From: Labrys sp. WJW
GTDB taxonomy: Bacteria > Pseudomonadota > Alphaproteobacteria > Rhizobiales > Labraceae
Reading direction: 5' to 3'
NCBI RefSeq assembly: GCF_001676615.1
Contig: NZ_LYXZ01000070.1
Location: 32,588 to 96,587, forward strand
Length of the DNA stretch: 64,000 nt
Under the pieces are notes generated by a model. That model saw only the letters and a program-made list of their open reading frames with translations. It searched no databases and was not told where the DNA came from. Shown here piece after piece: positions 1 through 9,029 of this stretch. Position numbers and translations under genes: made by a program. The stretch's first letter is position 1; each line of letters begins with the position of its first letter.

Positions 1-2
1 TC

Positions 3-1544
3 GACGACGTCAGTTTCGATGTCGGGGCCGGCGAGATCGTGGCGCTGGTCGGTGAATCCGGCAGCGGCAAGACCATGGCGGCGCGCTCGGCACTGCGGCT
101 GGTGCCCCCGCAGGTGCGTCGCATCGCCGGCGAGGTCCTGTTCGAGGGGCGGGATGTCGACAGCCTCGGAGCCGAGGCGATGCGCCGGCTGCGCGGCGGC
201 TCGATCGGCATGATCTTCCAGGAGCCGATGGTCTCGCTCAATCCAGCCATGACCATCGGCGCCCAGCTTGCCGAGGGGCTGATGCTGCATCGCAGGGTCA
301 GCGCGGCCGAAGCGGACAGCCTGGCCTGCGCAATGCTGGAGCGCGTGCAGATCAAGGATCCCAAGGGCTGCCTGACCGCCTATCCGCACCAGTTTTCCGG
401 CGGCATGCGCCAGCGCATCATGCTGGCCTCGGTGATGCTGCTGAAGCCGAAATTGCTGATCGCCGACGAGCCGACCACGGCGCTCGACACCCTGTCGCAG
501 CGCGAAGTGCTCCGGCTGATGGTGGAGCTCACGCGGACCGAGGGCACGGCGGTGCTGCTCATCACCCATAATCTCGGCCTGGTGGCCCAATATGCCCACA
601 AGGTGGTGGTGCTGCAGCGCGGGCGGTTGGTCGAGCGGGGCGGCGTGGCCGAGGTACTCACCCGGCCGCGCCAGGCCTATACGCGCGCTTTGCTCGATGC
701 CCTGCCGAGGCGGGAGGACAACCGTAAGCCGGTTCCCGATGTGCCGGCCCTGATCGAGGCGCGTGCGGTCAGCGTGCGCTTTCCGGGGTCCGGTGGGATG
801 TTCTCGTCGACACCGCCCAAACTGGCGGTCGACGGCGTGTCTCTGGCCGTGCGTCCCGGCGAAGCGGTGGCCGTGGTCGGCGGCTCGGGCTCCGGCAAGA
901 CCACGCTGGGGCGGGCGATGATCGGCTTGCTGCCTTTGGCTGGCGGCGAGGTCGCCTTTCGCGGCGAGCCGATGGCAGGGGTGGAGCGGCAGCGCCGGCG
1001 TGATTTCCGCCTCAACTGCCAGCTCGTCTTCCAGGATCCCTATTCTTCGCTCGATCCGCGCCAGCGCATCGGCGACATCGTTGCAGAGCCCCTGTCCCAC
1101 GGACCCCGGCTCGGGCGAGCGGAACGGCGTGAGCGGGTGGAAGCCATCCTCGCCGAGGTGGGGCTCGCCGGTTTTGCGGAGCGCTTTCCGCATGCCCTAT
1201 CGGGCGGCCAGCGCCAGCGTGTCGCCATCGCCCGGGCGGTGGTGCGCAATCCCGCTTTCGTGGTCGCCGACGAGCCGGTGTCGGCGCTCGACATGACCAT
1301 CCAGAAGCAGGTGCTGGAACTGTTTCGGCGCCTGCAGGACAAGCATGGCTTTGCTTGCCTCTTCATCTCGCACGACATGGCGGCGGTCTCGCAGGTCGCC
1401 GACCGTATCGTGGTGATGAAGGACGGCCGGATTGTCGAGCAGGGCAGTGTCGCCGAGATCTTCGACCGGCCGCAGCACGCCTATACGCGCGCCTTGCTGG
1501 AAGCGACGCCCTCCCTGGCCGTTCCGCAGGCGCTGTCGGCCTGA
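3..1544 (+). CDS. Oligopeptide-type ABC transporter, fused double ATP-binding protein (5' truncated)
   Basis: Two ABC ATPase domains in one chain, like the YejF/GsiA type that powers dipeptide or oligopeptide importers at the inner membrane. The frame is open to the left edge (DDVSFDVGAGEIVALVGESGSGKT), so the true start lies outside; the GTG at 39 falls inside the first Walker A region and is not a start. Domain 1 has Walker A GESGSGKT, signature FSGGMRQR and Walker B LLIADEPTTALD. Domain 2 has GGSGSGKTT, LSGGQRQRV and FVVADEPVSALD. Each domain ends with the oligopeptide-type tail containing a PxxAYTRALL motif. Permease and binding-protein genes should lie upstream of the window. Substrate unknown. 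Confidence 0.93.
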   Translation, partial: DDVSFDVGAGEIVALVGESGSGKTMAARSALRLVPPQVRRIAGEVLFEGRDVDSLGAEAMRRLRGGSIGMIFQEPMVSLNPAMTIGAQLAEGLMLHRRVSAAEADSLACAMLERVQIKDPKGCLTAYPHQFSGGMRQRIMLASVMLLKPKLLIADEPTTALDTLSQREVLRLMVELTRTEGTAVLLITHNLGLVAQYAHKVVVLQRGRLVERGGVAEVLTRPRQAYTRALLDALPRREDNRKPVPDVPALIEARAVSVRFPGSGGMFSSTPPKLAVDGVSLAVRPGEAVAVVGGSGSGKTTLGRAMIGLLPLAGGEVAFRGEPMAGVERQRRRDFRLNCQLVFQDPYSSLDPRQRIGDIVAEPLSHGPRLGRAERRERVEAILAEVGLAGFAERFPHALSGGQRQRVAIARAVVRNPAFVVADEPVSALDMTIQKQVLELFRRLQDKHGFACLFISHDMAAVSQVADRIVVMKDGRIVEQGSVAEIFDRPQHAYTRALLEATPSLAVPQALSA

Positions 1545-1548
1545 GGTC

Positions 1549-1578
1549 GGCGGCGGCAGCACACTGCCGCCGCCTTTC
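1549..1578 (+). terminator. Rho-independent terminator after the ABC gene
   Basis: A perfect 11-bp stem (GGCGGCGGCAG at 1549-1559 and its complement at 1564-1574) with a CACA loop is followed by TTTCGT. It lies in the 43-bp gap between the convergent ABC gene and the siderophore operon and could stop transcription from the left. The T tract is short, so efficiency is uncertain. Confidence 0.65.
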
Positions 1579-1587
1579 GTGCTGTCG

Positions 1588-2931
1588 TCAGCAACTGCGA
1601 TGGGACGGATGGCGCAAATATTTGACCTCGGCGTCGGCGACCTCCGCCTGGTCGCCGCCTGTCGACCAGGCCAGCGGCGAGGCCGGCGGTTCGACGTCGA
1701 AGAAGGGCTGGCCGATCAGGGCGTTGGCGATCACCGCGCTGCGCCACGCCATCAGGCTGAGCTGCGGCTCGGCGATGCCATGGCTGATCAGCCCCGCGTT
1801 CAGCGCGAAGATGCGATTATCGGCAGGACCGTCCCACTTCACCGAGAAATCGGCATCGAGCCGCAGTCGGCCCGTTCCGTCGATCGCGATGCGGTCCTGG
1901 ATCGGTGCGAGGCAGTCAGGCAGGCGATAGCTGTAGCCCGTGGCCAGCACGATCACGTCGGCCTGGCTGAATTCGATGCCGCCGTCGAAGCCGTTGCGCA
2001 TGACCAGCCGGAAGCCGCCGGCGTTCTGCTCGACATCCAGTACTTCGCGATGTGGCATCAGACGGGCCTGGGGGCCGCCACGCTCGATATGGCGCAGCGT
2101 GTAGAGGCGGCGGTAGATCTCCGACAGCGTGGAGGCAGAAACGCCGTCGCCTGCCAGCTTCTCGCGCTCCACGGTGGACAGGCGCCGCCCCTCGGCGAGG
2201 TTGTGGAAGTTGCGCACGTAATGCGGCGTGAACAACTCGTTGGTGAAGGGTGTGGCATCGAGCGGCTGGAAGTTCGGGCGCAGGCTGATCCAGTCGACCG
2301 ATGCAGCCGCAGCTTCGCCCGCTCCCAGCAGATGAAGCAGGATCTCAGCGCCGCTCTGCCCGCCGCCGATCACCGCCACGCGCTTGCCCGCGGCACGAGC
2401 GAGTTCGAAGGCGGCGCGCGAGGAGTGGAAATGGTTCTGGCCGGTCAGCTTGCGCACGAAGTCGGGCTGGTAGGGCTGCAGGCCGATGCCGAGCGCGACG
2501 TTGCGGGCTTCGACCGTGCCGTTGCCCGTCTGCAGGATGAAGTGGCGGCCATCGAAATCGAGGGCCTGCACGTCCTCGCCAAAGCGCAGGCTGTCCAGGC
2601 CCTTGGCGACCCAGGCCAGGTAATTGGCGAATTCCTGGCGCGGCACGTCGGCGAATTCGGCATTGATGAAGTCATAGAAGCGCCGATGTGCGACGAGATA
2701 GGCGATGAAGCTCCATGGGCTGGTCGGATTGGTGGCCGTGACCAGGTCCTTCAGGAACGAGGTCTGCAGCGTCACGTCGGGCAGCATCATGCCCGGATGC
2801 CAGTTGAAGCGTTCGCGCTTCTCGAAGAAGGCGGCTTCGACGCCGTCGATGGCATCGAGCTGGGCGGCGAGGCTGAGGTTGAACGGGCCGATGCCGATGC
2901 CGGCGAGGTCGAGCGGATTGCGCTGTGTCAT
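1588..2931 (-). CDS. iucD: IucD-like L-lysine N6-monooxygenase of siderophore synthesis
   Basis: Flavin-dependent N-hydroxylating monooxygenase of 447 residues that would hydroxylate the side-chain amine of lysine (or ornithine) with NADPH and O2, the first step of aerobactin-type siderophore assembly. It shows the family FAD motif GIGIGPFNLS near residue 11, the WHPGMMLPD and LKDLVTATNPTSPWSF blocks, the NADPH motif VAVIGGGQSGAE near residue 200 and the C-terminal GIAEPQLSLMAWRSA stretch, all close to IucD. Last gene of the four-gene operon; its ATG overlaps the TGA of the upstream synthetase (ATGA, 2928-2931). Lysine rather than ornithine is inferred from resemblance to IucD and from operon order. 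Confidence 0.9.
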   Translation of the reverse strand: MTQRNPLDLAGIGIGPFNLSLAAQLDAIDGVEAAFFEKRERFNWHPGMMLPDVTLQTSFLKDLVTATNPTSPWSFIAYLVAHRRFYDFINAEFADVPRQEFANYLAWVAKGLDSLRFGEDVQALDFDGRHFILQTGNGTVEARNVALGIGLQPYQPDFVRKLTGQNHFHSSRAAFELARAAGKRVAVIGGGQSGAEILLHLLGAGEAAAASVDWISLRPNFQPLDATPFTNELFTPHYVRNFHNLAEGRRLSTVEREKLAGDGVSASTLSEIYRRLYTLRHIERGGPQARLMPHREVLDVEQNAGGFRLVMRNGFDGGIEFSQADVIVLATGYSYRLPDCLAPIQDRIAIDGTGRLRLDADFSVKWDGPADNRIFALNAGLISHGIAEPQLSLMAWRSAVIANALIGQPFFDVEPPASPLAWSTGGDQAEVADAEVKYLRHPSHRSC

Positions 2932-4787
2932 GCCTGGACTCCTGCGGATTTGTCGGCGAAACCGCGGTCCCGGAAGGGGCGGGATTCGCGTTCGGCGAGA
3001 TGAAGGGGATTGTCGAGTTCGCTGCCCAGGCTCGGCACCGGGCGGCGATTGGCATCGCCATAGCCGATGGCGAGCCTGACGCGGTTGATGCAGATGCGCG
3101 GCACCTTCGGGGTGAAGAGGTCGAACAGCTCGAAGCGCTCCGCCAGGTCGGGATGGCGCGCCTGATAGAGGCGCAGGCGCTGCGCCAGCACGCCGTAGAA
3201 CTCGATTTCCGGGAAACGATCGTGGCTTGCGAGCGTATCGGAAAGAAAGCGCAGCACGCTGGCGAAATGCCCGGTCTGCAGGTGCTGCAGGAGATGGGCC
3301 GCCGGCCGCTTCAGCAGGGCTTCACGGATGGCGGGCGCGAGGTCGGCCGCTTCCGGGAATGCCTGGTCGACGAGGTCGACGTCGCCCTGAAGGTCCTTCA
3401 GCGCGACGCCGCAGGGAACGGCGCCGTCGAGCAGCACGGTGATGTTCTGGCCGTGGGCGATGAAGCCCACGCCGTAGCGGCAGAGGAAGTGGTAGAGCGG
3501 CAGGACGACGGCATCGAACAGGCGCGCCAGCCATTCGGCATGCGACAGGCCCGAGGCCGCGATCAAGGCGCTGGCGAGCGGCACGCCGGCAAAATCGCTC
3601 TTGATGAGGGCGCCGAGCATCAGGGGGCGGCGCCCTGCGGCGAGGCCGGCTTCCGGGCTTTCGCGCCAGATCACGCCCAGCATTTCGCGGAACTGGTAGG
3701 GAGCGTCGGCGATGCGCTCGTAGAGGGGGTGGGGATAGAAGGCACCCGCGCATTCGCGCAGCACCAGCGCGCTGGAGAGCTCGGGATCCTGCCTGGTCTT
3801 GTCGGCGAGCCAGTTCGAGAAGGCCGGGCCAATAGTCATGTATTTGCCGGGCACGCCGCGCCAGGCCGAGGTGTTGAGGATGGTAAGGGAGAGCTTGAGG
3901 TGGAGCTTGGCGGGCGAGGCCGCATTGGCGAGGGTGCGCAGGGACTGCAGGGGACGATAGGCATCGCCGAAGAGCCCGAGCGGCACGATACGTCCGGCTG
4001 CGATTTCGCCGGCGAATTGCGCCACGATCATGTTGTCCCACTGCCAGGGATGCACGGGCAGGAGCATGAAACGGTTCGGATCGAGGCCCGCTGCCTTGCA
4101 GGCGGCCTGCAGCCTGTCGCGCTCCGCCTCGCCAAGGGAGGCAGCGAGCAGCGCCTCTTCATCGATGTCTCCGGCCAGGCTGAGGCGGCAGCGGCTGCGA
4201 TCCGCCGCCAGCCAGAACAGCTGGAAGGTCGGCTGGAACTCGGGCGCGTAACGGGAGAAGTCGCTGAGGCCCCAGCCGATCCGGCCCTTGCTGGCCGGCG
4301 CCTTGGGATGGCCGTCGAGATAGGCCTGGACCTGGTCATCCGGCAGGCTCAGCAGATGTTCGTTTTCGCCGGAGCCGGCCATGGTCGCGATCCGGGCATC
4401 CGCCAGCAAGGTGCTGAACAGCTCCTTGGCGTAGATGCACAGCGTGTCCGGCTCGATATCCAGGGTTTCCCGGGCATCGAGCATGAAGCCGGCGGCATCG
4501 TCGGCCGGGCGCAGCGCGGCGCCGTCCTGCCGCATCAGGCTGGCCGTATCGATCGACAGATTGCCCCAGATGCGGCGCACGGCCTTGAAGCGATAGGCCA
4601 CCCCGCCGCCCAGCCGCAGGATCCATTGGGTGGCCTCGGCATTGGTGGGCTCGGGTGCGAGGCCTTCCTCGAAAGCGAGTTCGCTGATCGCCTTGGCGAT
4701 GACGGCCCGGTTCAACGAGAGCCAGAGCCCGGCATCGATCGGGCTGCCGTCGGGCAGGGGTCCAAGGGTTGGCGTGCCCTGGGTCAT
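2928..4787 (-). CDS. iucC: IucC-like NIS siderophore synthetase
   Basis: IucA/IucC-family NRPS-independent siderophore synthetase, 619 residues, expected to use ATP to join the second hydroxamate amine to a citryl intermediate in the cytoplasm. Visible family features are the ATP-binding GHPKAPASKGRIG stretch, the LLPVHPWQWDNM block, the LKLSLTILNTSAWR block and the C-terminal IFAHGQN-type motif (here FIAHGQNITVLL). The start at 4787 is chosen because it gives an ATGA overlap with the acetyltransferase stop and has the strong Shine-Dalgarno GGGAGGTGG; an upstream start at 4826 is possible but would overlap 43 bp. The third position in the operon matches iucC. Confidence 0.9.
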   Translation of the reverse strand: MTQGTPTLGPLPDGSPIDAGLWLSLNRAVIAKAISELAFEEGLAPEPTNAEATQWILRLGGGVAYRFKAVRRIWGNLSIDTASLMRQDGAALRPADDAAGFMLDARETLDIEPDTLCIYAKELFSTLLADARIATMAGSGENEHLLSLPDDQVQAYLDGHPKAPASKGRIGWGLSDFSRYAPEFQPTFQLFWLAADRSRCRLSLAGDIDEEALLAASLGEAERDRLQAACKAAGLDPNRFMLLPVHPWQWDNMIVAQFAGEIAAGRIVPLGLFGDAYRPLQSLRTLANAASPAKLHLKLSLTILNTSAWRGVPGKYMTIGPAFSNWLADKTRQDPELSSALVLRECAGAFYPHPLYERIADAPYQFREMLGVIWRESPEAGLAAGRRPLMLGALIKSDFAGVPLASALIAASGLSHAEWLARLFDAVVLPLYHFLCRYGVGFIAHGQNITVLLDGAVPCGVALKDLQGDVDLVDQAFPEAADLAPAIREALLKRPAAHLLQHLQTGHFASVLRFLSDTLASHDRFPEIEFYGVLAQRLRLYQARHPDLAERFELFDLFTPKVPRICINRVRLAIGYGDANRRPVPSLGSELDNPLHLAERESRPFRDRGFADKSAGVQA

Positions 4788-5875
4788 AGCACCACCTCCC
4801 GGAAGAAGCGCTCGCGCTGGCAGCACACCAGCGCCGCGCGCTTATGCGGGAAGTCGAATTCCTTCACCTTGTCATAGGCGGTCTGGGCGCAATAGCTCAG
4901 CATCTTCTGGTGCGAGGCGCGCGGCTCGCCGACCACGCGGCGCGTGCGCGGCTCGTCGAGGAACAGGCTGTGGGTCACCGAGCGGAACCAGGTGCCGGTC
5001 CTGGCGCGGCCGAGGTGACGGGAATTGCCGATCAGGCCGTGCCAGCCGCGGTCGTAGTCCTCCGCGTCGTAGAAGGGGCCGAGCCGGTCTTCCTTGGCCC
5101 AGTAGAATTCGAAATAGCCGGAGGGCTCGTCGCCCAGGCTGCCGATCACGCCGAAGATGTGCGGATCGGCTTCCTGCTCGGCGAGATAGCGGTCGAGCTC
5201 GGCCTCGCTCTGGGCCAGTTCCCAGAAGAAGGCGACGCGGGGCTGGTTCATCCAGCCATGGAAAAGCTTGAGATCGCGGCGGCGGTCGATGGCGCGTATC
5301 GACAGCGTGGTCCCCAGTTCGGGGACCCAGCGCCGGTAGAAGGTGCCGGTCGGCTGCGGTGGCCGCAGGGGCGGCAGGCGGTCCTGCGGTCCGATGGCGG
5401 AGCGGATCTCGGGAAAGGCGTGCAGCCCCTCGGGCCGGTGCCAGAGCAAAGGCAGCTGGTAGAAATGCTCGCGCGCGATGCGCACGGCGCTGGCGCCCGT
5501 CTCCTCATCCGTCACCGTCTGTACGGCAAGAGGGAGCAGGGCCGGCCTGAAGGCGACATCGGGCAGGTGCAGGGCGGCCATGGCGGGGAAGAGCTGGAAG
5601 GCGGCTTCCACCAGGATGGCAATGGCATGGACATCGCCGGGATGGGTCGCATCGGGCTGGCGGATGGCAAGGATGCCCGGCCCGTCCCCCTCGGGGGGGC
5701 GGAGCCCGGCCCGTCCGATCGTCGCCGAGCCGACCTGTGCGACCAGCTCCAGGCTCCCATCCGCCTGCAAACGGCTCTCGATGACAGCCTCGCCGTCAAA
5801 ACCGAGAGGCCAGTGACGGCTCGGTGCGGGGGAGACGGCAATGTCAGTGGGATCGATCTTCATCTGCAGGGTCAT
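4784..5875 (-). CDS. iucB: IucB-like N6-hydroxylysine acetyltransferase
   Basis: A 363-residue GNAT-type acyltransferase of the IucB/RhbD/AlcB group, expected to acylate the hydroxylated amine to make the hydroxamate. The C-terminal half carries the family pattern: HGWMNQPRVAFFWE, then PHIFGVIG...GYFEFYWAKEDRLGPFYDAEDYDRGWHGLIG, then TRRVVGEPRASHQKM with the usual GEP acyl-CoA loop. The N-terminal ~180 residues are a less conserved lead domain. It overlaps both neighbours by 4 bp (ATGA at 4784-4787 and 5872-5875), so it is translated with the two NIS synthetases as one unit. Confidence 0.88.
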   Translation of the reverse strand: MTLQMKIDPTDIAVSPAPSRHWPLGFDGEAVIESRLQADGSLELVAQVGSATIGRAGLRPPEGDGPGILAIRQPDATHPGDVHAIAILVEAAFQLFPAMAALHLPDVAFRPALLPLAVQTVTDEETGASAVRIAREHFYQLPLLWHRPEGLHAFPEIRSAIGPQDRLPPLRPPQPTGTFYRRWVPELGTTLSIRAIDRRRDLKLFHGWMNQPRVAFFWELAQSEAELDRYLAEQEADPHIFGVIGSLGDEPSGYFEFYWAKEDRLGPFYDAEDYDRGWHGLIGNSRHLGRARTGTWFRSVTHSLFLDEPRTRRVVGEPRASHQKMLSYCAQTAYDKVKEFDFPHKRAALVCCQRERFFREVVL

Positions 5876-7662
5876 GCCGCGACCTCCGCAATGGGGTTGC
5901 GCAGGGGCACGTAGCCGGCGAGAGGATCGGTCACCTCGGTGTTTTCATTGATGTTGCGGAAGCAGATCATGAAGTTTCCTTTGCTGCCGAGCGTCGGCGC
6001 GGTGAGGAGATAGGTGAGGCAGGTCTTGTCGGCGAGCGGCAGGGCGGCGAGCTCTTCGAGGAAGGCACGCAGATCACCGATCAGGATGCCCTCGGCGACG
6101 AGACGCGAGGTGCCGAGCGCGCCGATCACCGCGAAGACCGAATTGACGAGGAGGTAATAGCCTACGAGCTGGGCCGCTTCGTCCGAGTTGAAGACATGGC
6201 CTGCCTTCATCGGGCTGTCGGGCGCCTTCCTGGCGAGCTCGGGCAGGAATTCGCGGATATAGCCGGTGCCCTGGCAGTCGCGGAAATGCACGGCCACCGG
6301 CCAGCCCTGGTCGAGTTCCACCACGATATTCTGCTGATGCGCGCCGAAGAGCAGGCCGATATCGGCCTGGATCTGCAGGAAGGGCGCGACGACCTTGTCG
6401 AGGAACTGGCGGAACCAGCGACGGGCCACTGCGCCGGGATCGGCCAGCTCCTGCCCGGCAATGCGCCGGATGAGGGCGGCGAGGGCGCTGTCATGTCCGT
6501 CAGGATAGATCTCGCAAAGAGCGGCCAGCACGGCGGCAGAGGGCTGGGTATCGCCCTTGAACGGGTTCTCGCGCAGGATCGCCGTGGTCTGCGGCAAGGC
6601 CTTGCCGTCGGCATCTCGCAGCAGGAGAAAAGCGGGTTCGCCCATCACCTTGAAGCTCGGGAAACGCCGGGCGATGGCCTGGCCGACTTCGCCGGCCAGG
6701 AGGCGGTCGATCTCGATGCCGCGCTCGCATTCGCGGGTTTCGATGACCCGGCGCGAATTGGTGAGGCGCAGGCTGAGCGAGAATTTCAGCATCCAGTCGG
6801 CGTGGGGGGCATGGATGGCGCGCAGCGAGGAGGTGGCCTGCCAGGGGGAGCCGGCATGGCCGAGATCCTTCAGAAGGCCACGGCGGAACAGCCCGTCAAT
6901 GGCCGGGTCAAGCGCCAGCTGGGCTGCCTGCCAGGGATGCATCGGCAGCAGGATACGGTCCTTCGCGGCCTTCACGACCTCCGGATCCATCACAGGATCC
7001 CCGGTGGCCAGGCTCTGGCAGAGCTCGGCTGCGGTTTTGGTGCGCGAACTGTCCTGGAGCACCAGAGCGGGATCGGCGGCCCACCAGCGCAAGGCGAATC
7101 CGCTCCGATATTCGGGGGCGAAACGCCTGGAATCCTCCAGGGTGAACTGGTCCCGGCTGCGCGGGGTCGGATGCACGGCATGGCCGAAGCGCAACGAGCC
7201 TTCCGCTTCTGCGAAGCTGGGGTCGCGCTGGGCGAAATAGGCATCGGGGGACGGGACGCGTGCTGCCACATCCTCGATGTTTCGGATGCTGTCGAACACC
7301 CGCGACAGGAAGGTCAGGCTCCTGTCCTTGTCGGCGCTGCCGACGATGTCCGGTTCGCTCGCAAGCAGGAAGACGAAGTCCTGGAAGCTGATCGGGTGTG
7401 GCGGTGCCGTGCCCGAAAATTCCAAGAAGGGCGGGCGGAAGCCGTGATAGGCGGCCCGTGATCGATGCGTCACCTCGATGGCGACATGACCGCCCCGGCG
7501 CGGCAGGGGAAAGCGGGCGAGCAGGCGGCCGTTTCCGGCGCTGCCGTCTTCATGTTCCATCGTCCAGCCCTGCCATTCGCGCATCAGGCTGTTCAGGAAA
7601 GCGCGCATGGAGACGTCATGGGCGGTGTCGATGGATCGTCTGATCAGGTCGATGGCGTTCAT
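5872..7662 (-). CDS. iucA: IucA-like NIS siderophore synthetase
   Basis: First gene of the biosynthetic operon, a 596-residue IucA/IucC-family synthetase that would couple citrate to the first hydroxamate amine with ATP. Family marks are GHAVHPTPRSRDQF, LLPMHPWQAAQL, MLKFSLSLRLTNSRR and FGAHQQNIVVEL. The start at 7662 (MNAIDLIRR) is preferred over one 11 codons upstream because the extension (MQFGVLLKRNT) is unlike the family. It is a paralogue of the gene at 2928-4787, as IucA is of IucC. The operon is expressed from the AT-rich divergent region to its right. Which paralogue acts first is inferred from order only. Confidence 0.88.
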   Translation of the reverse strand: MNAIDLIRRSIDTAHDVSMRAFLNSLMREWQGWTMEHEDGSAGNGRLLARFPLPRRGGHVAIEVTHRSRAAYHGFRPPFLEFSGTAPPHPISFQDFVFLLASEPDIVGSADKDRSLTFLSRVFDSIRNIEDVAARVPSPDAYFAQRDPSFAEAEGSLRFGHAVHPTPRSRDQFTLEDSRRFAPEYRSGFALRWWAADPALVLQDSSRTKTAAELCQSLATGDPVMDPEVVKAAKDRILLPMHPWQAAQLALDPAIDGLFRRGLLKDLGHAGSPWQATSSLRAIHAPHADWMLKFSLSLRLTNSRRVIETRECERGIEIDRLLAGEVGQAIARRFPSFKVMGEPAFLLLRDADGKALPQTTAILRENPFKGDTQPSAAVLAALCEIYPDGHDSALAALIRRIAGQELADPGAVARRWFRQFLDKVVAPFLQIQADIGLLFGAHQQNIVVELDQGWPVAVHFRDCQGTGYIREFLPELARKAPDSPMKAGHVFNSDEAAQLVGYYLLVNSVFAVIGALGTSRLVAEGILIGDLRAFLEELAALPLADKTCLTYLLTAPTLGSKGNFMICFRNINENTEVTDPLAGYVPLRNPIAEVAA

Positions 7663-7814
7663 GGTGTTCCTTTTCAGCAGAACTCCAAATTGCAAAGTAG
7701 ATATGGAAATTACTACTTGTACAATTTATAATACTTCTACATTTTTCTAAAATTACTATTGAATTCCCTAGAGTTTGTTTCTAGTTGAATCAAGAAAATT
7801 GTTTGGAGAAAAGC
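7663..7814. promoter_or_regulatory. AT-rich divergent promoter region of the siderophore synthesis operon and MFS gene
   Basis: This 152-bp region is far more AT-rich than its surroundings and separates the divergent iucA-like and MFS genes, so both promoters should lie here. It contains a 5-bp inverted repeat CTAGA/TCTAG at 7768-7772 and 7780-7784 and TTTCTAAAA at about 7744-7752, which loosely resembles one half of an Irr (ICE) site. No full Fur, Irr or RirA consensus could be fixed by eye. The MFS start has TGGAGAA as Shine-Dalgarno. Confidence 0.5.
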
Positions 7815-9029
7815 ATGGCTGGAAACGGCTCTCCCTCTGTTTCGCGTGCGGATGGCCTTCGCCTGGCGCTGATCGCCGCCTCGTCGGGCTTCGGCCAGTC
7901 GGCCCTGCTGGCGCTGGTGCCGATCGTCACGGAAAGGACGGGGCTGGCGTCGCCGCAGATCGGCGCCGTCGCCTTCCTGGGCGCGCTGGTCTTCCTGGTT
8001 GCGGCTCCGCTCTGGGGGCATCACGGCACGGCATGGCGGATCAAGCCGTTCTTCGCCGGGCTTGCCTGCCTGATGATTGTAGGCCAGGGGCTGTTCGCGG
8101 GGGCGCTCCATGTCGGTGTGCCCGCGGCCGCGCTCGGGCTGCTGCTGGTCTCGCGCCTGCTCTACAGCGTGGGTGCTGCCGGGGTGCTGCCGCATGCCCA
8201 GGCCGCCATCGTCCAGCGCAGCACTGCCGAGCGCCGGCCGGCCGCACTGGCCAATCTCAGCGCCGGCTTGAATGTCGGCCGCATCGCCGGCTCCCTGGTG
8301 ACGCTGGGCGCAGGAGCCGGCGTCATCGTGCCCGTCATCATGATGGTCGCCAGCCCGCTGCTGCTGCTCTGCGCTCCGAACCTGCCGGCTGCTCCCCCAA
8401 TCGGCAAGAAGGATGAAAGCTCGAGCAGGCGCGCCAATATCCGGCGCATCCTGCCGTTGCTTGCCGTCGGTTTTGCGCTGACCTTCGGCTTCGGCCAGAT
8501 CCAGCTCGTGCTCGGCCTGTTCCTGCAGCACCGCTTCGGCCTCGATGCCGTCGCCGCCGCGGGGCTGGGAGGCGCCACCTATGCCGCGGTTGCGGTCGCC
8601 ATGATCGCGACGCAGATCCTGCTCGTGCCGCGCCTTGCTTTCCAGCTCGGGCGCAATATGCGCTGGGGCATTGCCGGCTTCGCGGTGGGATGCCTCGCCA
8701 TCATCCTGGCACCCGTGCCCTGGCTGGTGCCGGCCGGTGCGGTCTGGGCCGGCATCGGGCTTGCCGTGGCGACGCCCGCCTATACGGCCTGCCTCGCCCA
8801 GCGTGTCGCGGCGCATCGCCAGGCGGGAGCCGCCGGCTGGCTCGCCAGCACCCACGCCGCCGGGCAGGGATTGGGCGCGCTCTGCGGCGGTGCGGCCTTC
8901 GCCTTGTCGCCGGAGCTGCCCTTCATCACGGCCGTCGGCATCGCGATCGTAACCTGCCTCGCTTTGCTGCGTCTGGACGACCGCGCCCAGGATGAGGAGG
9001 TGTCCCGGGATCATGGCGTCGCCCCCTGA
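7815..9029 (+). CDS. MFS transporter, probable siderophore exporter
   Basis: A 404-residue major facilitator protein with about 12 hydrophobic segments and a hydrophilic central loop around residues 195-212 (GKKDESSSRRANIRR). It is transcribed away from the biosynthetic operon and shares its control region, the usual place of a siderophore efflux pump (IucE/YhcA-like role). Export of the product across the inner membrane is therefore inferred from context, not from a motif. The ATG at 7815 has a TGGAGAA ribosome site; the earlier start at 7785 would have none. The 3' end overlaps the convergent permease gene by 19 bp. Confidence 0.82.
   Translation: MAGNGSPSVSRADGLRLALIAASSGFGQSALLALVPIVTERTGLASPQIGAVAFLGALVFLVAAPLWGHHGTAWRIKPFFAGLACLMIVGQGLFAGALHVGVPAAALGLLLVSRLLYSVGAAGVLPHAQAAIVQRSTAERRPAALANLSAGLNVGRIAGSLVTLGAGAGVIVPVIMMVASPLLLLCAPNLPAAPPIGKKDESSSRRANIRRILPLLAVGFALTFGFGQIQLVLGLFLQHRFGLDAVAAAGLGGATYAAVAVAMIATQILLVPRLAFQLGRNMRWGIAGFAVGCLAIILAPVPWLVPAGAVWAGIGLAVATPAYTACLAQRVAAHRQAGAAGWLASTHAAGQGLGALCGGAAFALSPELPFITAVGIAIVTCLALLRLDDRAQDEEVSRDHGVAP

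Noticed and set aside
1432..4877. Long plus-strand frames (1432-3003 and 2925-4877)
   Set aside because: They are antisense shadows of the siderophore synthesis genes, which have strong family matches on the minus strand.
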